Shown one piece after another: positions 1 through 8,310 of a stretch of 22,880 bases of DNA. The stretch is from positions 1-22,880 of the forward strand of contig CAJWER010000013.1 in NCBI GenBank assembly GCA_913030785.1, in the 5' to 3' direction. Under the pieces are notes generated by a model that was given only the letters and a program-made list of their open reading frames with translations, was not told where the DNA came from and did no database searches. The position numbers and the translations under genes were made by a program. The number at the start of each line of letters is the position of its first letter. Position 1 is the first letter of the stretch. The stretch comes from an uncultured Chloroflexota bacterium. Lineage in GTDB: Bacteria > Chloroflexota > Dehalococcoidia > Lucifugimonadales > CAJWER01.

Positions 1-364
1 CCGCTGCCGCATCGGCGATGCGGTCTGCGCCGACATCCCGAGGGCTGTCATACAAAATTCTGACACCGGTCTTGACGCCAGCGCCAACGACCATCGGCTC
101 GACGCCAAACGGTCCCGTGCAGACCTCTTGGAACACAGGTGTCAGCGGAGGCACACCGCTGCAAATCGCCGCAGACGAAATGTCGCCTGCAGTAAATCCT
201 TTGAGCGAGAGCAGGTTGGACAGGAGCAGACCGTACTCGTCTGGCATGCGGTCGCGATCCGTGGCTATCCGCCAAGTGGCCGTGGGCGCATGATCCGGTC
301 CCACGTCACTGTCGAAGACGCCGACGCTGATATTCGTGTTGCCAATGTCCAATGCCAAAAGCAC
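1..364 (-). CDS. coaX: Type III pantothenate kinase, N-terminal part (cut by window start)
   Basis: Phosphorylates pantothenate, the first committed step of coenzyme A synthesis, in the cytoplasm. Reading minus from a GTG at 364, about 121 codons remain open to the window edge. The N-terminus has the ASKHA phosphate-binding signature LALDIGNTNISVGVF. Further on come ICSGVPPLTPVF and GVKTGVRILYDSPRDVGADR, which match the family blocks around the pantothenate site and the VGADR motif. A GGGGAG stretch lies about ten bases before the GTG, and no better in-frame start exists upstream. An extended -10 (TGATATAAT) sits about 60 bases upstream. The C-terminal half is outside the window. Family assignment is secure; the start codon is moderately secure. 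Confidence 0.9.
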   Translation of the reverse strand, partial: MLLALDIGNTNISVGVFDSDVGPDHAPTATWRIATDRDRMPDEYGLLLSNLLSLKGFTAGDISSAAICSGVPPLTPVFQEVCTGPFGVEPMVVGAGVKTGVRILYDSPRDVGADRIADAAA

Positions 365-423
365 CGCACGTAGCTCCCCGGGGAGGCCCTGCAAGCGCGG
401 CCCCGCCCCAAAAAGGCGTTCCC

Positions 424-432
424 ATTATATCA
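424..432 (-). promoter_or_regulatory. Extended -10 promoter for coaX
   Basis: On the minus strand the sequence reads TGATATAAT, a perfect -10 hexamer with the TG extension one base upstream. There is no good -35, which is usual for extended -10 promoters. Predicted transcription would start near 417 and leave a leader of about 50 bases before the coaX GTG. The assignment rests on consensus match and position only. Confidence 0.5.
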
Positions 433-503
433 CCGGGAGGTGCTACATCCCTTAGTCCATGAGAACTGGAAGTGCCACAGTGTCACCTAGCGCACGTTCC
501 GAA

Positions 504-529
504 GGTTTGGACTATTAGTGCTCGTCCCC
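504..529 (-). other. Short stretch resembling the 3' end of 23S rRNA
   Basis: Read on the minus strand this is GGGGACGAGCACTAATAGTCC followed by AAACC. The core GACGAGCACTAATAGTCC looks like the domain VI segment near the 3' end of bacterial 23S rRNA (consensus roughly GACNGGTACTAATNGGTC). It lies just downstream of the gdhA stop. No rRNA body is next to it, so if the likeness is real it is a fragment. The match was made from memory of the consensus and covers only about 25 bases. Chance similarity remains possible. Confidence 0.3.
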
Positions 530-569
530 TCGAAAGCCCACGACCCGCCCAACAAAGCGCGCGCAGCGC

Positions 570-1820
570 CTAGATGAAACCGCGGATGTCTGCTACGTGG
601 GCCACTCGGCCTACGCCAATATCGAATGCCGCCTCGCGATAGGTTATGCCATCTCTACGCGCGGTATCCCTCACGTCCTCGTAGGCCTTGGTCATAATCT
701 TGCTAAGCTCATCGTTTACCCGCTCCTCCTCCCACTGGTGCTGGTAGAGGTTCTGTGTCCACTCGAAGTAAGAGACGATCACTCCACCGGCGTTCACCAG
801 GATGTCAGGAAGGACAGGTATGCCCCTGTCGTTGACGATCTCGTCGGCCTCCGGCGTCAAGGGATGATTGGCGGCCTCCACAATGACTCTGGCCTTGATC
901 CTTGAAGCGTTGCCAGAGTGAATGACGCCGTCAATGGCCGCTGGGACCAGGAAGTCGCACTCCAACTCCAGTAGCTCCTCGTTCGTGAGATAGTCGACGC
1001 CAGGCATATCGGAGAACAGCTCCGACCGTTTCTTGTGTTCGATTGCTGCGTCGACATCGATACCGGACTCGCTATAGATGGCGCCCCCGATATCGGATAT
1101 CCCGATTACCGAGCATCCCATCTCCTGAAGCAGCCTCGCGGTCCACATCCCAACGTTGCCAAAACCCTGCACCACAATTCGTGCACCGACAGGGTCAATG
1201 CCCATATCTTTGGCCAGGTTAACGATGATGAACACGGTGCCACGCCCCGTGGCCGCCTCGCGGCCCGCTGAGCCTCCAAACTCGATCGGCTTGCCGGTCA
1301 CTATCCCGGGCGTGTAGCCGTGGATACTGCTATAGGCGTCCATCATCCAGGCCATGGTCTGTGAGTTAGTGCCCATATCGGGCGCCGGGATGTCGCGGTT
1401 TACGCCCAACATGTGCTCTATGTTCGTAGTGTAGCGCCGTGTAAGCCGCCTCAGCTCCTCCTTGCTCAGAGTTCTGGGGTCGCACTGAACGCCACCCTTT
1501 GCGCCGCCGAAGGGGATGTTGACCAGCGAAGTCTTCCAGGACATCAAGGATGCGAGAGCCCGGACCTCCTCCTGGTCAGCCTGTGGATGGAAACGGATGC
1601 CGCCCTTGTACGGCCCTCTCGCGCCGTTGTGTTGAACGCGATAGCCTGAGAATACCTGCACACTACCGTCGTCCATCCGAACTGGTACGGCGACGCCCAA
1701 CTCGCGCCAGGGCCGCCGCAGCATCTCACGAATGCCATCATCGAGCCCAAGCCGGTCCGCAGACCGGTCGAAGAAGACGTTCACCTCGTCGAAAGCGCTC
1801 ATCTTGGCGGCTTGAGCCAT
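570..1820 (-). CDS. gdhA: Glutamate/leucine-type amino acid dehydrogenase
   Basis: Reversible NAD(P)-dependent oxidative deamination of glutamate (or a related amino acid) to the 2-oxo acid plus ammonia; cytoplasmic, normally hexameric. 416 residues, a usual length for the family. The substrate domain holds YKGGIRFH (about 71-78), catalytic lysine in PFGGAKGG (K108) and catalytic aspartate in APDMGTN (D148). The Rossmann domain starts at about 190, with GFGNVG at 219-224. The ATG at 1820 is preceded by a TGGAGG box seven bases upstream. A TATAAT-like -10 lies at 1868-1873. Substrate (Glu versus Leu/Val) and cofactor cannot be fixed by eye; the KGGIRFHP and GGAKGG context favours glutamate dehydrogenase. 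It is monocistronic as far as the window shows. Confidence 0.93.
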   Translation of the reverse strand: MAQAAKMSAFDEVNVFFDRSADRLGLDDGIREMLRRPWRELGVAVPVRMDDGSVQVFSGYRVQHNGARGPYKGGIRFHPQADQEEVRALASLMSWKTSLVNIPFGGAKGGVQCDPRTLSKEELRRLTRRYTTNIEHMLGVNRDIPAPDMGTNSQTMAWMMDAYSSIHGYTPGIVTGKPIEFGGSAGREAATGRGTVFIIVNLAKDMGIDPVGARIVVQGFGNVGMWTARLLQEMGCSVIGISDIGGAIYSESGIDVDAAIEHKKRSELFSDMPGVDYLTNEELLELECDFLVPAAIDGVIHSGNASRIKARVIVEAANHPLTPEADEIVNDRGIPVLPDILVNAGGVIVSYFEWTQNLYQHQWEEERVNDELSKIMTKAYEDVRDTARRDGITYREAAFDIGVGRVAHVADIRGFI

Positions 1821-1867
1821 TCGGATGCCTCCAGCAAGATTTGCATTGGGGACTGGAACCGTCTCCG

Positions 1868-1873
1868 ATTATA
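1868..1873 (-). promoter_or_regulatory. Possible -10 element for gdhA
   Basis: The minus strand carries TATAAT 48 bases upstream of the gdhA ATG. The -35 region at the right distance (TCGGAG) is poor. Transcription would begin around 1861, giving a leader of about 40 bases. Support comes from the perfect hexamer and its placement. Confidence 0.4.
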
Positions 1874-1991
1874 CAACCTGGCAAATCGGCTCCGACTCGT
1901 CGTGCTCCGTTAGATGTCTTCCGGCACGCGACGATTGCCGAATAAGCGACATGCGGAGCCTGCGGAGGGATGCAATCAACATGTGCGCGCA

Positions 1992-2020
1992 TTGATGGTA
2001 CAGGTGCGTCGTGCTATACT
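1992..2020 (+). promoter_or_regulatory. Sigma-70 promoter of the leader RNA before moeB
   Basis: TTGATG (1992-1997) and TATACT (2015-2020) are separated by exactly 17 bases. This is the best plus-strand promoter in the stretch between gdhA and moeB. Predicted start of transcription is near 2027, about 358 bases before the moeB ATG and about 225 bases before an intrinsic terminator. Confidence 0.6.
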
Positions 2021-2026
2021 CGCAAG

Positions 2027-2300
2027 GTACGAAATCGACGTGCGGACCGTCTGCCGTCGTCCAGAGAGAGGCCCCCAACAATGCAGCGATCTGGTCCCGA
2101 ATATACTGCCATCCGCGCACTCCCCACGCGCGTAGCCGTTACCTGTACCTGTACGAGGCGTTGCGTCAACACGCAACGCAGGTAGCGGAGTCCTGCGAAC
2201 CAGGCTAACCATAGAATAAGACGGCCTTTGGTCGTCTCCCCGTCAGCCCTTCAACGCTCCACTTCCGCAACCCTATATGCGTCGTGGAGCGTTTTTCGTT
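2027..2300 (+). ncRNA. Structured RNA or regulatory leader of unknown class, upstream of moeB
   Basis: A region without a credible coding frame, bounded by a consensus promoter (start about 2027) and an intrinsic terminator (2253-2296). It can fold strongly. A 5-bp CGCGC/GCGCG hairpin lies at 2114-2132. A 10-bp outer helix pairs 2136-2145 with 2179-2188 and encloses a perfect GCGTTGCGT-CAAC-ACGCAACGC hairpin at 2158-2179; the two share base 2179. An 8-bp hairpin with one G-U pair and a TTT loop covers 2219-2237. I compared it by eye with signatures of TPP, SAM, cobalamin, FMN, glycine and T-box leaders and of tmRNA, RNase P and SRP RNA, and recognised none. It could be an attenuation-type leader for moeB, which starts 85 bases past the terminator, or an independent small RNA. 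Confidence 0.45.
2253..2296 (+). terminator. Rho-independent terminator inside the moeB upstream region
   Basis: AACGCTCCAC (2253-2262) pairs perfectly with GTGGAGCGTT (2284-2293) across a 21-base loop. A T-rich tract follows (TTTTTCGTTTTTG). It ends the preceding plus-strand transcript before the moeB start, so moeB needs read-through, conditional antitermination, or a promoter I could not see in the 85 bases between. Confidence 0.75.
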
Positions 2301-2384
2301 TTTGTGCATCAAACCAATCGAATGGGATTTGCGAGCCATCGCCGCCCCTCAGGGGCAGGCAACAGTCAGGAGGCGGAGACAGGA

Positions 2385-3212
2385 ATGGTTGCAACACAGT
2401 CGCTAACGCCTTATCAGGTACAGCGCTACAGCCGGCACATCATCATGCCCCAGGTGGGCAGCAAGGGACAGCGCAAGTTGCTGGAATCGAAGGTGCTGAT
2501 CATCGGCGCGGGGGGCCTCGGCTCGCCCGTCGCGATCTACCTGGCTCTTGCGGGGGTCGGGACCATCGGTATCGTCGACTACGACACGGTGGACGTGACG
2601 AATCTGCAGCGACAGACGCTGCATCAAAATGCCGACATCGGACGCAGCAAGGTGGAGTCGGCAAAGGAAACACTGCTGGCGTACAACCCGGACGTCACCG
2701 TGAACACCTATGAGGTGCCGATCACATCGGAGAACGCCATGGAACTCATGGCAGACTATGACGTCATCGTCAGCGGCGCAGACAACTTCGCCGCCAGGTA
2801 CCTGATCAACGACGCCGCGTTCCTGAGCGGGAAGCCACTAGTCGACGGGAGCATCCTCATCTTCGACGGGCGGGCGACAACCTACATCCCGGGCCAGGGC
2901 TGCTACCGCTGCGTATTCCCGGAGCCGCCGCCACCGGGCGAGGTACCGAGCTGCGCAGAGGCCGGAGTTCTAGGCATGTTGCCGGGGCTGGTTGGAAGCA
3001 TCCAGGCCACCGAGGTTACAAAGGTACTTATTGGCCTGGGGCGGACGCTAACCGGACGGCTCCTGCTGATCGACGCCCTCGACATGGACTTCCGAGAGGT
3101 CAAGATCAGGCGCAACCCGGATTGCCCTCTTTGCGGGGACAGCCCGACCTTGACGGAGCTGATTGACTACGAGATATTTTGCGGACTGGCTCCGATTCCG
3201 GTGCCATCCTAA
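2385..3212 (+). CDS. moeB: MoeB/ThiF/HesA-family adenylyltransferase
   Basis: An E1-like enzyme that adenylates the C-terminal Gly-Gly of a ubiquitin-fold sulfur carrier (MoaD or ThiS type), allowing sulfur loading for molybdopterin or thiamine synthesis. 275 residues, no rhodanese fusion. The nucleotide fold has GAGGLGSP at 41-48. DYDTVDVTNLQRQ (65-77) and the DNF at 133-135 are family blocks. Two zinc pairs are present: CYRC (173-176) and CPLC (247-250). The conserved cysteine in CAEAGVLG is C190. The start at 2385 was preferred over an in-frame ATG at 2277 because it has AGGAGG upstream and matches the family N-terminus (YSRHIIMPQVG). The 2277 start would lie inside the terminator hairpin. 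A separate rhodanese gene follows 194 bases later, fitting sulfur transfer. MoeB versus ThiF cannot be decided from sequence alone. Confidence 0.9.
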   Translation: MVATQSLTPYQVQRYSRHIIMPQVGSKGQRKLLESKVLIIGAGGLGSPVAIYLALAGVGTIGIVDYDTVDVTNLQRQTLHQNADIGRSKVESAKETLLAYNPDVTVNTYEVPITSENAMELMADYDVIVSGADNFAARYLINDAAFLSGKPLVDGSILIFDGRATTYIPGQGCYRCVFPEPPPPGEVPSCAEAGVLGMLPGLVGSIQATEVTKVLIGLGRTLTGRLLLIDALDMDFREVKIRRNPDCPLCGDSPTLTELIDYEIFCGLAPIPVPS

Positions 3213-3219
3213 AAGGGTA

Positions 3220-3256
3220 GTTGGGCCTATGATAGTGGCCGACTATGGGGCCCAAC
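3220..3256. repeat. Inverted repeat just after moeB
   Basis: GTTGGGCC (3220-3227) pairs with GGCCCAAC (3249-3256), and the stem can be extended outward by GGGT/ACCC around a bulged base. There is no T-tract, so it is not a canonical terminator. It may protect the moeB transcript 3' end or act together with the stronger hairpin at 3307-3339. Confidence 0.4.
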
Positions 3257-3306
3257 CCCTCTAAACTGTCCTGAGTCCGCCCGAGGGCCGGGAGTCGGAG
3301 GAACTA

Positions 3307-3353
3307 TCCTGAGCGGACTCGAAACAAGTCCGCTCAGGAATCCCCATTTTTTT
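3307..3353 (+). terminator. Intrinsic terminator after moeB
   Basis: A perfect 13-bp stem, TCCTGAGCGGACT with AGTCCGCTCAGGA, encloses a seven-base loop. A run of seven T follows at 3347-3353 after an eight-base gap. It lies between moeB and the rhodanese gene and suggests the two are at least partly separate transcripts. The gap before the T-run makes it a slightly imperfect terminator. Confidence 0.6.
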
Positions 3354-3406
3354 CTTGTTCCTGGTGGTAGAGGCGAAAGGCACAGTAACAGCAAGAGGAG
3401 GTCGAC

Positions 3407-4258
<852 letters not shown>

Positions 4259-4274
4259 AGCAATCCCGACGACG

Positions 4275-4310
4275 AAAAAGGGGACTCTGGTTACAGGGTC
4301 CCCTTTTTAT
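4275..4310 (+). terminator. Intrinsic terminator after the rhodanese gene
   Basis: AAAAAGGGGAC-T-CTG and CAG-G-GTCCCCTTTTT form a long stem with a GTTA loop. It ends in TTTTTATTT, sixteen bases after the sseA stop. The A-run on the other arm means it could also act on minus-strand transcription arriving from the amidohydrolase genes. Confidence 0.85.
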
Positions 4311-4517
4311 TTGTCACTGGGATCGGAACTGTCCGGATCCTGGCCGGCATTCTGACACTCGCCGGAGTCGTGGGCCTGCTGCTGCTATTCGCAGGGGCCA
4401 GACTCCGCCGCCCTCGCGACTAGTCGGCCACACACCTGCGGACGTAGAGGCAAGACCCCACTACCCCAGACCCTTCGCATCCGCTCAGGGCGACATAGGG
4501 TGGCGGACTAGCCCTTC

Positions 4518-5786
4518 CTAGATCACGCCGCTCCGGTCCACGACATTGCCGCCCTGGAACACGTCCACGACGTTTCGAAGTGCCTTCACGTCCTGAGAGG
4601 GGTCGCCGTCAACCACCAGCACGTCGGCCTGCTTCCCCGCCTCCAGCGTGCCTACCTCGTCCTCGACCCATGACGAGCGGGCGGAGTCACGAGTGCCCGA
4701 AACGATAGCCTCCATCGGGGTCATTCCGATATCGGAGTGGGCCAGGATTTCGTCCTGGAAACTGGTACCGCCCAGCTTGTACCACATCCAGGAGGCGTCA
4801 GAGCCTGCAATCAGGGTTACGCCGTCGGACCGTACGCGGGCCCAGTAGGCGGCGTCCTCCTCCCACTTGCTGTTGTACTTGTCTACAGAGGCCTGCTCCT
4901 CTTCGGTGAGCAATCTGGTCTTCGCCATCTCCTCGAGTTGCCAGATGCGCTCTCGCGCCTGGTGAATCGTGGGATTGAGGAATATGCCATTCTTTGCCAT
5001 CTGCTCGCTCAACTCCGGGTCGTAGACAACCGAGCCATCGGGCTCGTGATGCATGCCGTGGATGACAGTATCGACACCGCCCTCGACGGCATTTCGAATG
5101 CCCTCGGTGTTGGTGCAGTGGGCGGCCACGTGAATACCGAACTTGTGCGCCTCGTCTGCTATGGCCCTGATCTCCTCCATGGTGAAGGACGGCCTGCTTG
5201 AGATGGATGTTCTGGTGGAGCCACCGGTGGCGGTAACCTTGATGAAATCGACGCCTTCCTTGACCAGTTGGCGAACAGCCGCACGGCCCTCGACGGTCCC
5301 AGTGGCCGTGGTGCCGAAGTAGTTCAGATGACCTCCAATGATGGCGATGGGCCGACCTGCAAGGACGAGCCTAGGGCCTACGGTGATACCCATTTCCATC
5401 GCCTGGCGCAGCATCAGCGTGGTCTGGTTCTTTGCGCCGCAATCACGCACCGTCGTGACGCCAGAATACAGGTGAGCTCTTGCGTTGCGAGCCGCCTGCA
5501 AAGTCAGAATCTCGTCGGGCAACGTCGTCAGCTCGTCGCCCGCGCGACCGTCACCGATACCGATCAGATGGACGTGACCATCGACTAGGCCTGGAAGTAC
5601 AGTCTGATTTTCGTAGACATGCTCCTCGACAGGGGCTCCCTCCGGCGCAGTTACGCTCTCCTCTGAGCCCACGGCCCTGACCTTATCGCCCTCGATGAGC
5701 ACCGCGCCCCTCTCGATAGGGGGACCGCCGTTGCCGTCAATTACTCGCGCCGCCTTTATCAGCTTGAATCCGGCGTTGCCACCCAT
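4518..5786 (-). CDS. Metal-dependent amidohydrolase, imidazolonepropionase/prolidase-like (copy 1)
   Basis: Hydrolyses an amide, lactam or ester bond of an unknown substrate with a metal centre in a TIM barrel. 422 residues. All expected ligands of the carboxylated-lysine binuclear type are present: HVH (71, 73), lysine in FIKVTATGG (K183), H223 in AAHCTN, H243 in VIHGMHH and D330 in AGSDASW. The N-terminal beta-sandwich strand KAARVIDGNGGPPIERG is also typical. The reading frame extends upstream to 5882, but the ATG at 5786 has a perfect AGGAGG five bases before it and matches its paralogue's N-terminus, so it was chosen. No signal peptide; cytoplasmic. It follows its paralogue by 120 bases. 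Such paralogue families are common in SAR202 genomes. The substrate is unknown. Confidence 0.88.
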   Translation of the reverse strand: MGGNAGFKLIKAARVIDGNGGPPIERGAVLIEGDKVRAVGSEESVTAPEGAPVEEHVYENQTVLPGLVDGHVHLIGIGDGRAGDELTTLPDEILTLQAARNARAHLYSGVTTVRDCGAKNQTTLMLRQAMEMGITVGPRLVLAGRPIAIIGGHLNYFGTTATGTVEGRAAVRQLVKEGVDFIKVTATGGSTRTSISSRPSFTMEEIRAIADEAHKFGIHVAAHCTNTEGIRNAVEGGVDTVIHGMHHEPDGSVVYDPELSEQMAKNGIFLNPTIHQARERIWQLEEMAKTRLLTEEEQASVDKYNSKWEEDAAYWARVRSDGVTLIAGSDASWMWYKLGGTSFQDEILAHSDIGMTPMEAIVSGTRDSARSSWVEDEVGTLEAGKQADVLVVDGDPSQDVKALRNVVDVFQGGNVVDRSGVI

Positions 5787-5906
5787 GTGGTCCTCCTGTG
5801 TGCTACTAGCATTCTTGACAATATGAGCGAAAATAAATATCTCTGACGGACACGCCCGCAAGCTTCCGCTCACGGTGAGCATGTCGAACCGCCGCCCGGT
5901 ATTCAG

Positions 5907-7214
5907 CTATCCGTGACTATGGGGAACGTGCTGGCGCGTGGCGGCTATCAGGCTTGTCGAGCCGCGATCGATGAGTTGGCCCGCCAGCATCACGTCCGTC
6001 ACGTCCCAAAGCGCGTTCAAGTCCTCGTCAGGATTGCCGCGCATCGCAATTACATCGGCCTGCTTGCCAGGCTCCAGAGTGCCGACCTCGTCGTCGACCC
6101 CCAGTGCCTTTGCCGCTTCGCCCGTCACCGACTGCAAGCCCTGCATGTTTGAGAGCCCGGCCATTGTCAGGCATTCGGTCTCGTACATCGTGTTCCCCAG
6201 CATATAGTCGCCCCAGGACGAGTCGGAACCGGTGATCAGCTTCAACCCCATCTCAGTGAGCCTGCGGGCGTCCTCCATCCTGGCCTCGAAACTGCGTGAC
6301 TGGTCGTCGAGCTTGACCTGCTCGGCTGGCGTCAGGCCCGTGTCGGCCTTCTTATGCTCCAGCGCCCAGATGGTCGATCTGGGTACGTGGAGTGTCGGGT
6401 TGACGAATGCACCCCGATTGCCGATCCGCTCCGCGACGTCTTCACGGAAACGGTCTGTGCCGTCAGCTTCTTTGAATATGCAGTGGATGATCATGTCCAC
6501 GCCAGCATCGAGCGAGTTGATGATGCCCTGTGTAGACGAGCAGTGCGTGGCTGTGAGCTTGCCGAACTTGTGGGCTTCATCAACAATGGCACTCAGCTCG
6601 TCCACGTTGAACGAGGGCAGCATCGGAAACGATGTCCTGGTGCTGCCACCCGTAGCGGTAATCTTGATATAGTCAGCGCCCTCTTTCACCAACTGGCGAA
6701 CCATCGCCCTACCGGCGACCGGACCTGTTGCCGGAGAACCCATGTAGTCCATATGCCCGCCGATGATCGCCACGGGACGTCCGCAGAGCACCATTCGCGG
6801 CCCTATCTCACGCCCATCCCTGATGGCGTCCCTGAGCCGCAACATCGTGACGTTCTTGGGACCGTTCTCGCGAAAGGTGGTGACGCCGGTCAGCAGCGAC
6901 GTCCGCGCGTTGCGTGCCGACTTGAGGACCAGAATCTCGTCGGGCAGTGTGGCTAAGTCGTCGCCTGCGCGGCCGTCGCCGAAACCATTGTGGTGGGTAT
7001 GACAGTCGACCATGCCGGGCATGACCGTCTTGTCTGAGTAATCGAGATTCTTAACAGGAGCGGCTTCGGGGGCGAAGACGTCCTTTTCGGGACCGACAGC
7101 CAAGATCGTGGAGTCTTGGATCAAAAGCGCCGCCCGCTCGATCGGCGGACCTCCCAGCCCATCAATCAGACGGCCAGCACGGATAAGCGTATGGGAACCT
7201 CGATCACCCGTCAT
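5907..7214 (-). CDS. Metal-dependent amidohydrolase, imidazolonepropionase/prolidase-like (copy 2)
   Basis: Paralogue of the gene downstream. The two share long blocks such as GDGRAGD, TLPDEIL, VRQLVKEG and TATGGSTRTS. 435 residues. Metal ligands are complete: HTH (72, 74), K184 in YIKITATGG, H224 in TATHCSS, H244 in IIHCIF and D331 in TGSDSSW. Second-shell residues differ from copy 1 (HCIFKE against HGMHHE, GSDSSWGDY against GSDASWMWY). Those loops line the pocket, so the substrates probably differ. The C-terminus is about 13 residues longer. The ATG at 7214 lies 15 bases after the stop of the PH-domain gene, so it is probably co-transcribed with it, though its ribosome-binding site is weak. 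Substrate not predictable. Confidence 0.88.
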   Translation of the reverse strand: MTGDRGSHTLIRAGRLIDGLGGPPIERAALLIQDSTILAVGPEKDVFAPEAAPVKNLDYSDKTVMPGMVDCHTHHNGFGDGRAGDDLATLPDEILVLKSARNARTSLLTGVTTFRENGPKNVTMLRLRDAIRDGREIGPRMVLCGRPVAIIGGHMDYMGSPATGPVAGRAMVRQLVKEGADYIKITATGGSTRTSFPMLPSFNVDELSAIVDEAHKFGKLTATHCSSTQGIINSLDAGVDMIIHCIFKEADGTDRFREDVAERIGNRGAFVNPTLHVPRSTIWALEHKKADTGLTPAEQVKLDDQSRSFEARMEDARRLTEMGLKLITGSDSSWGDYMLGNTMYETECLTMAGLSNMQGLQSVTGEAAKALGVDDEVGTLEPGKQADVIAMRGNPDEDLNALWDVTDVMLAGQLIDRGSTSLIAATRQHVPHSHG

Positions 7215-7229
7215 CGCACCACTCGGCGG

Positions 7230-7835
7230 CTATCCGTTCTTGGGGTCATACTTGGTGGCCTCGGGATCAAACTTTGGGGAGTCACCCGCGCCTGAGGTCC
7301 GTGGTGCATCGTCGCCAGGATCTTCCGAGCCCGGCTCGTCGTCGGGCATCGCCGCGTCTGGGGGAGGCTCGGCCGCATCGATCTTCTCGCGGATCAACTC
7401 TTCGGCGTCAGAATTCATTGGCAGATACGACATGCTGGCTACCGCGCCGTTGTTCATCATCACGTTCACGCTCTTGTAGCCAATGGCCCTGCCAAACATC
7501 CCGTGTTTCGTTTGCACGTCTTTGATCTTCCACCAGGGCAACGGGTATGCCTTCGCGTTCATTATGCCGCCGCGCTGATAGAGCAACACCTCGTCGGCGA
7601 TGGTGTATCGCGTCCGCCTCCACACGAAATATCGGGGGACGATGATTACAACCACGATCACGGCCGCAGTGATCGGTTCGGCAATTGCAAGTTCGGGGAC
7701 GACCATGGAGACTATCAGGAAGCCGATCAGCCACGGGGCGGAAGCCCAGATCCAGGCCCATCGCACCTGCTTCACAATTAGTCCCTCGGTCTCAACCCAC
7801 TCCTGCTCTTCAGACTGGTCATTTTCTTGTGCCAT
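7230..7835 (-). CDS. Membrane protein with bacterial PH (YdbS-like) domain
   Basis: 201 residues from the ATG at 7835, which matches a MAQENDQSEEQ start and has an AGGAG box about 13 bases upstream. The open frame extends to 7925 without a better signal. Layout: an acidic cytoplasmic N-terminus, two close hydrophobic segments (about 30-50 and 56-70), then a PH-like domain. That domain is marked by RRTRYTIADEVLLYQRGG and PLPWWKIKDVQTKHGMFGR, the usual form of bPH_2 proteins. A low-complexity acidic and proline-rich tail occupies about 160-201. The biochemical role of the family is poorly known. A TATACT -10-like sequence occurs at 7883-7888 (minus), without a good -35. It heads a probable operon with the amidohydrolases. 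Confidence 0.72.
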   Translation of the reverse strand: MAQENDQSEEQEWVETEGLIVKQVRWAWIWASAPWLIGFLIVSMVVPELAIAEPITAAVIVVVIIVPRYFVWRRTRYTIADEVLLYQRGGIMNAKAYPLPWWKIKDVQTKHGMFGRAIGYKSVNVMMNNGAVASMSYLPMNSDAEELIREKIDAAEPPPDAAMPDDEPGSEDPGDDAPRTSGAGDSPKFDPEATKYDPKNG

Positions 7836-7990
7836 TTGGCTAGCTAAACTCCTAGCTGTAGTCGAGGCGAATTCAATACGATAGTATACAGGAAGAATGG
7901 GATCGTGGGTTGGGAACCCATCCAATAGTCCATTACTGCCTAAAGGGCTGCCATGGGCAGTCCCTCAGGCTGCGGGAACACGGCGGTGAC

Positions 7991-8310
7991 TCAGACGTTG
8001 AAAGCCAGAACCAATACAAGTATCGCTCCAAGAACAACTGTCCAGCCAAGTCGATGCATCCATGGTTTGGGGTCGGCCGACAAAATTGGTTTTACCTCAG
8101 ATTCCTCGAGATCGTAGCCTCTGTTGCAAATCTGGCAATGTAAGAAGTATGAATTGTCCCACGAAAACAGTGGGATCTAGTAGATGTGACCATATCGATA
8201 GGTGAGTGTTATTTCGAATTCCCGGCTCTTCTCGCGAACTTGGTAATCCCTTGTGCCAACTCCGCCGAGGCTGATGATGTTGCCCTTCGACCCCCAGATA
8301 AAAACATCAT
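7991..8310 (-). pseudogene. Decayed small zinc-ribbon membrane protein gene
   Basis: A minus frame read from near 8300 gives FIWGSKGNIISLGGVG, then YRYGHIY, a TAG stop at 8177-8179, then IPLFSWDNSYFLHCQICNRG. It ends in a single membrane segment (WTVVLGAILVLVLAF) and TGA at 7991-7993. The order I-W-G, CxxC, IPLF, CxxC-x-R-G and TM matches small zinc-ribbon proteins that begin MFFI(W/Y)G. Three lesions are visible. A good start (ATGATG at 8310 with AAGGA upstream) is out of frame by one base at an A5 run (8300-8304; T5 on the coding strand). The first CxxC reads YQVR. A nonsense codon splits the IYxIPLF core. No other start codon serves the frame before the membrane region. I am confident of the reading; whether it is true decay or sequence error is less sure. 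Confidence 0.65.

Noticed and set aside
2228..2713. 161-codon open frame on plus overlapping the moeB start
   Set aside because: Its protein has no family features, and it overlaps the well-supported MoeB frame and a terminator hairpin.
4322..4423. A plus frame reading ILAGILTLAGVVGLLLLFAG with an arginine-rich end, like a one-span membrane peptide
   Set aside because: There is no start codon in frame before the hydrophobic run and no ribosome-binding site, and it begins right after the sseA terminator. It could be a scrap but cannot be called a gene.
5868..5880. GCTCAC-C-GTGAGC palindrome between the amidohydrolase genes
   Set aside because: Only six base pairs with a one-base centre and no T-run; too short to call a terminator or operator.
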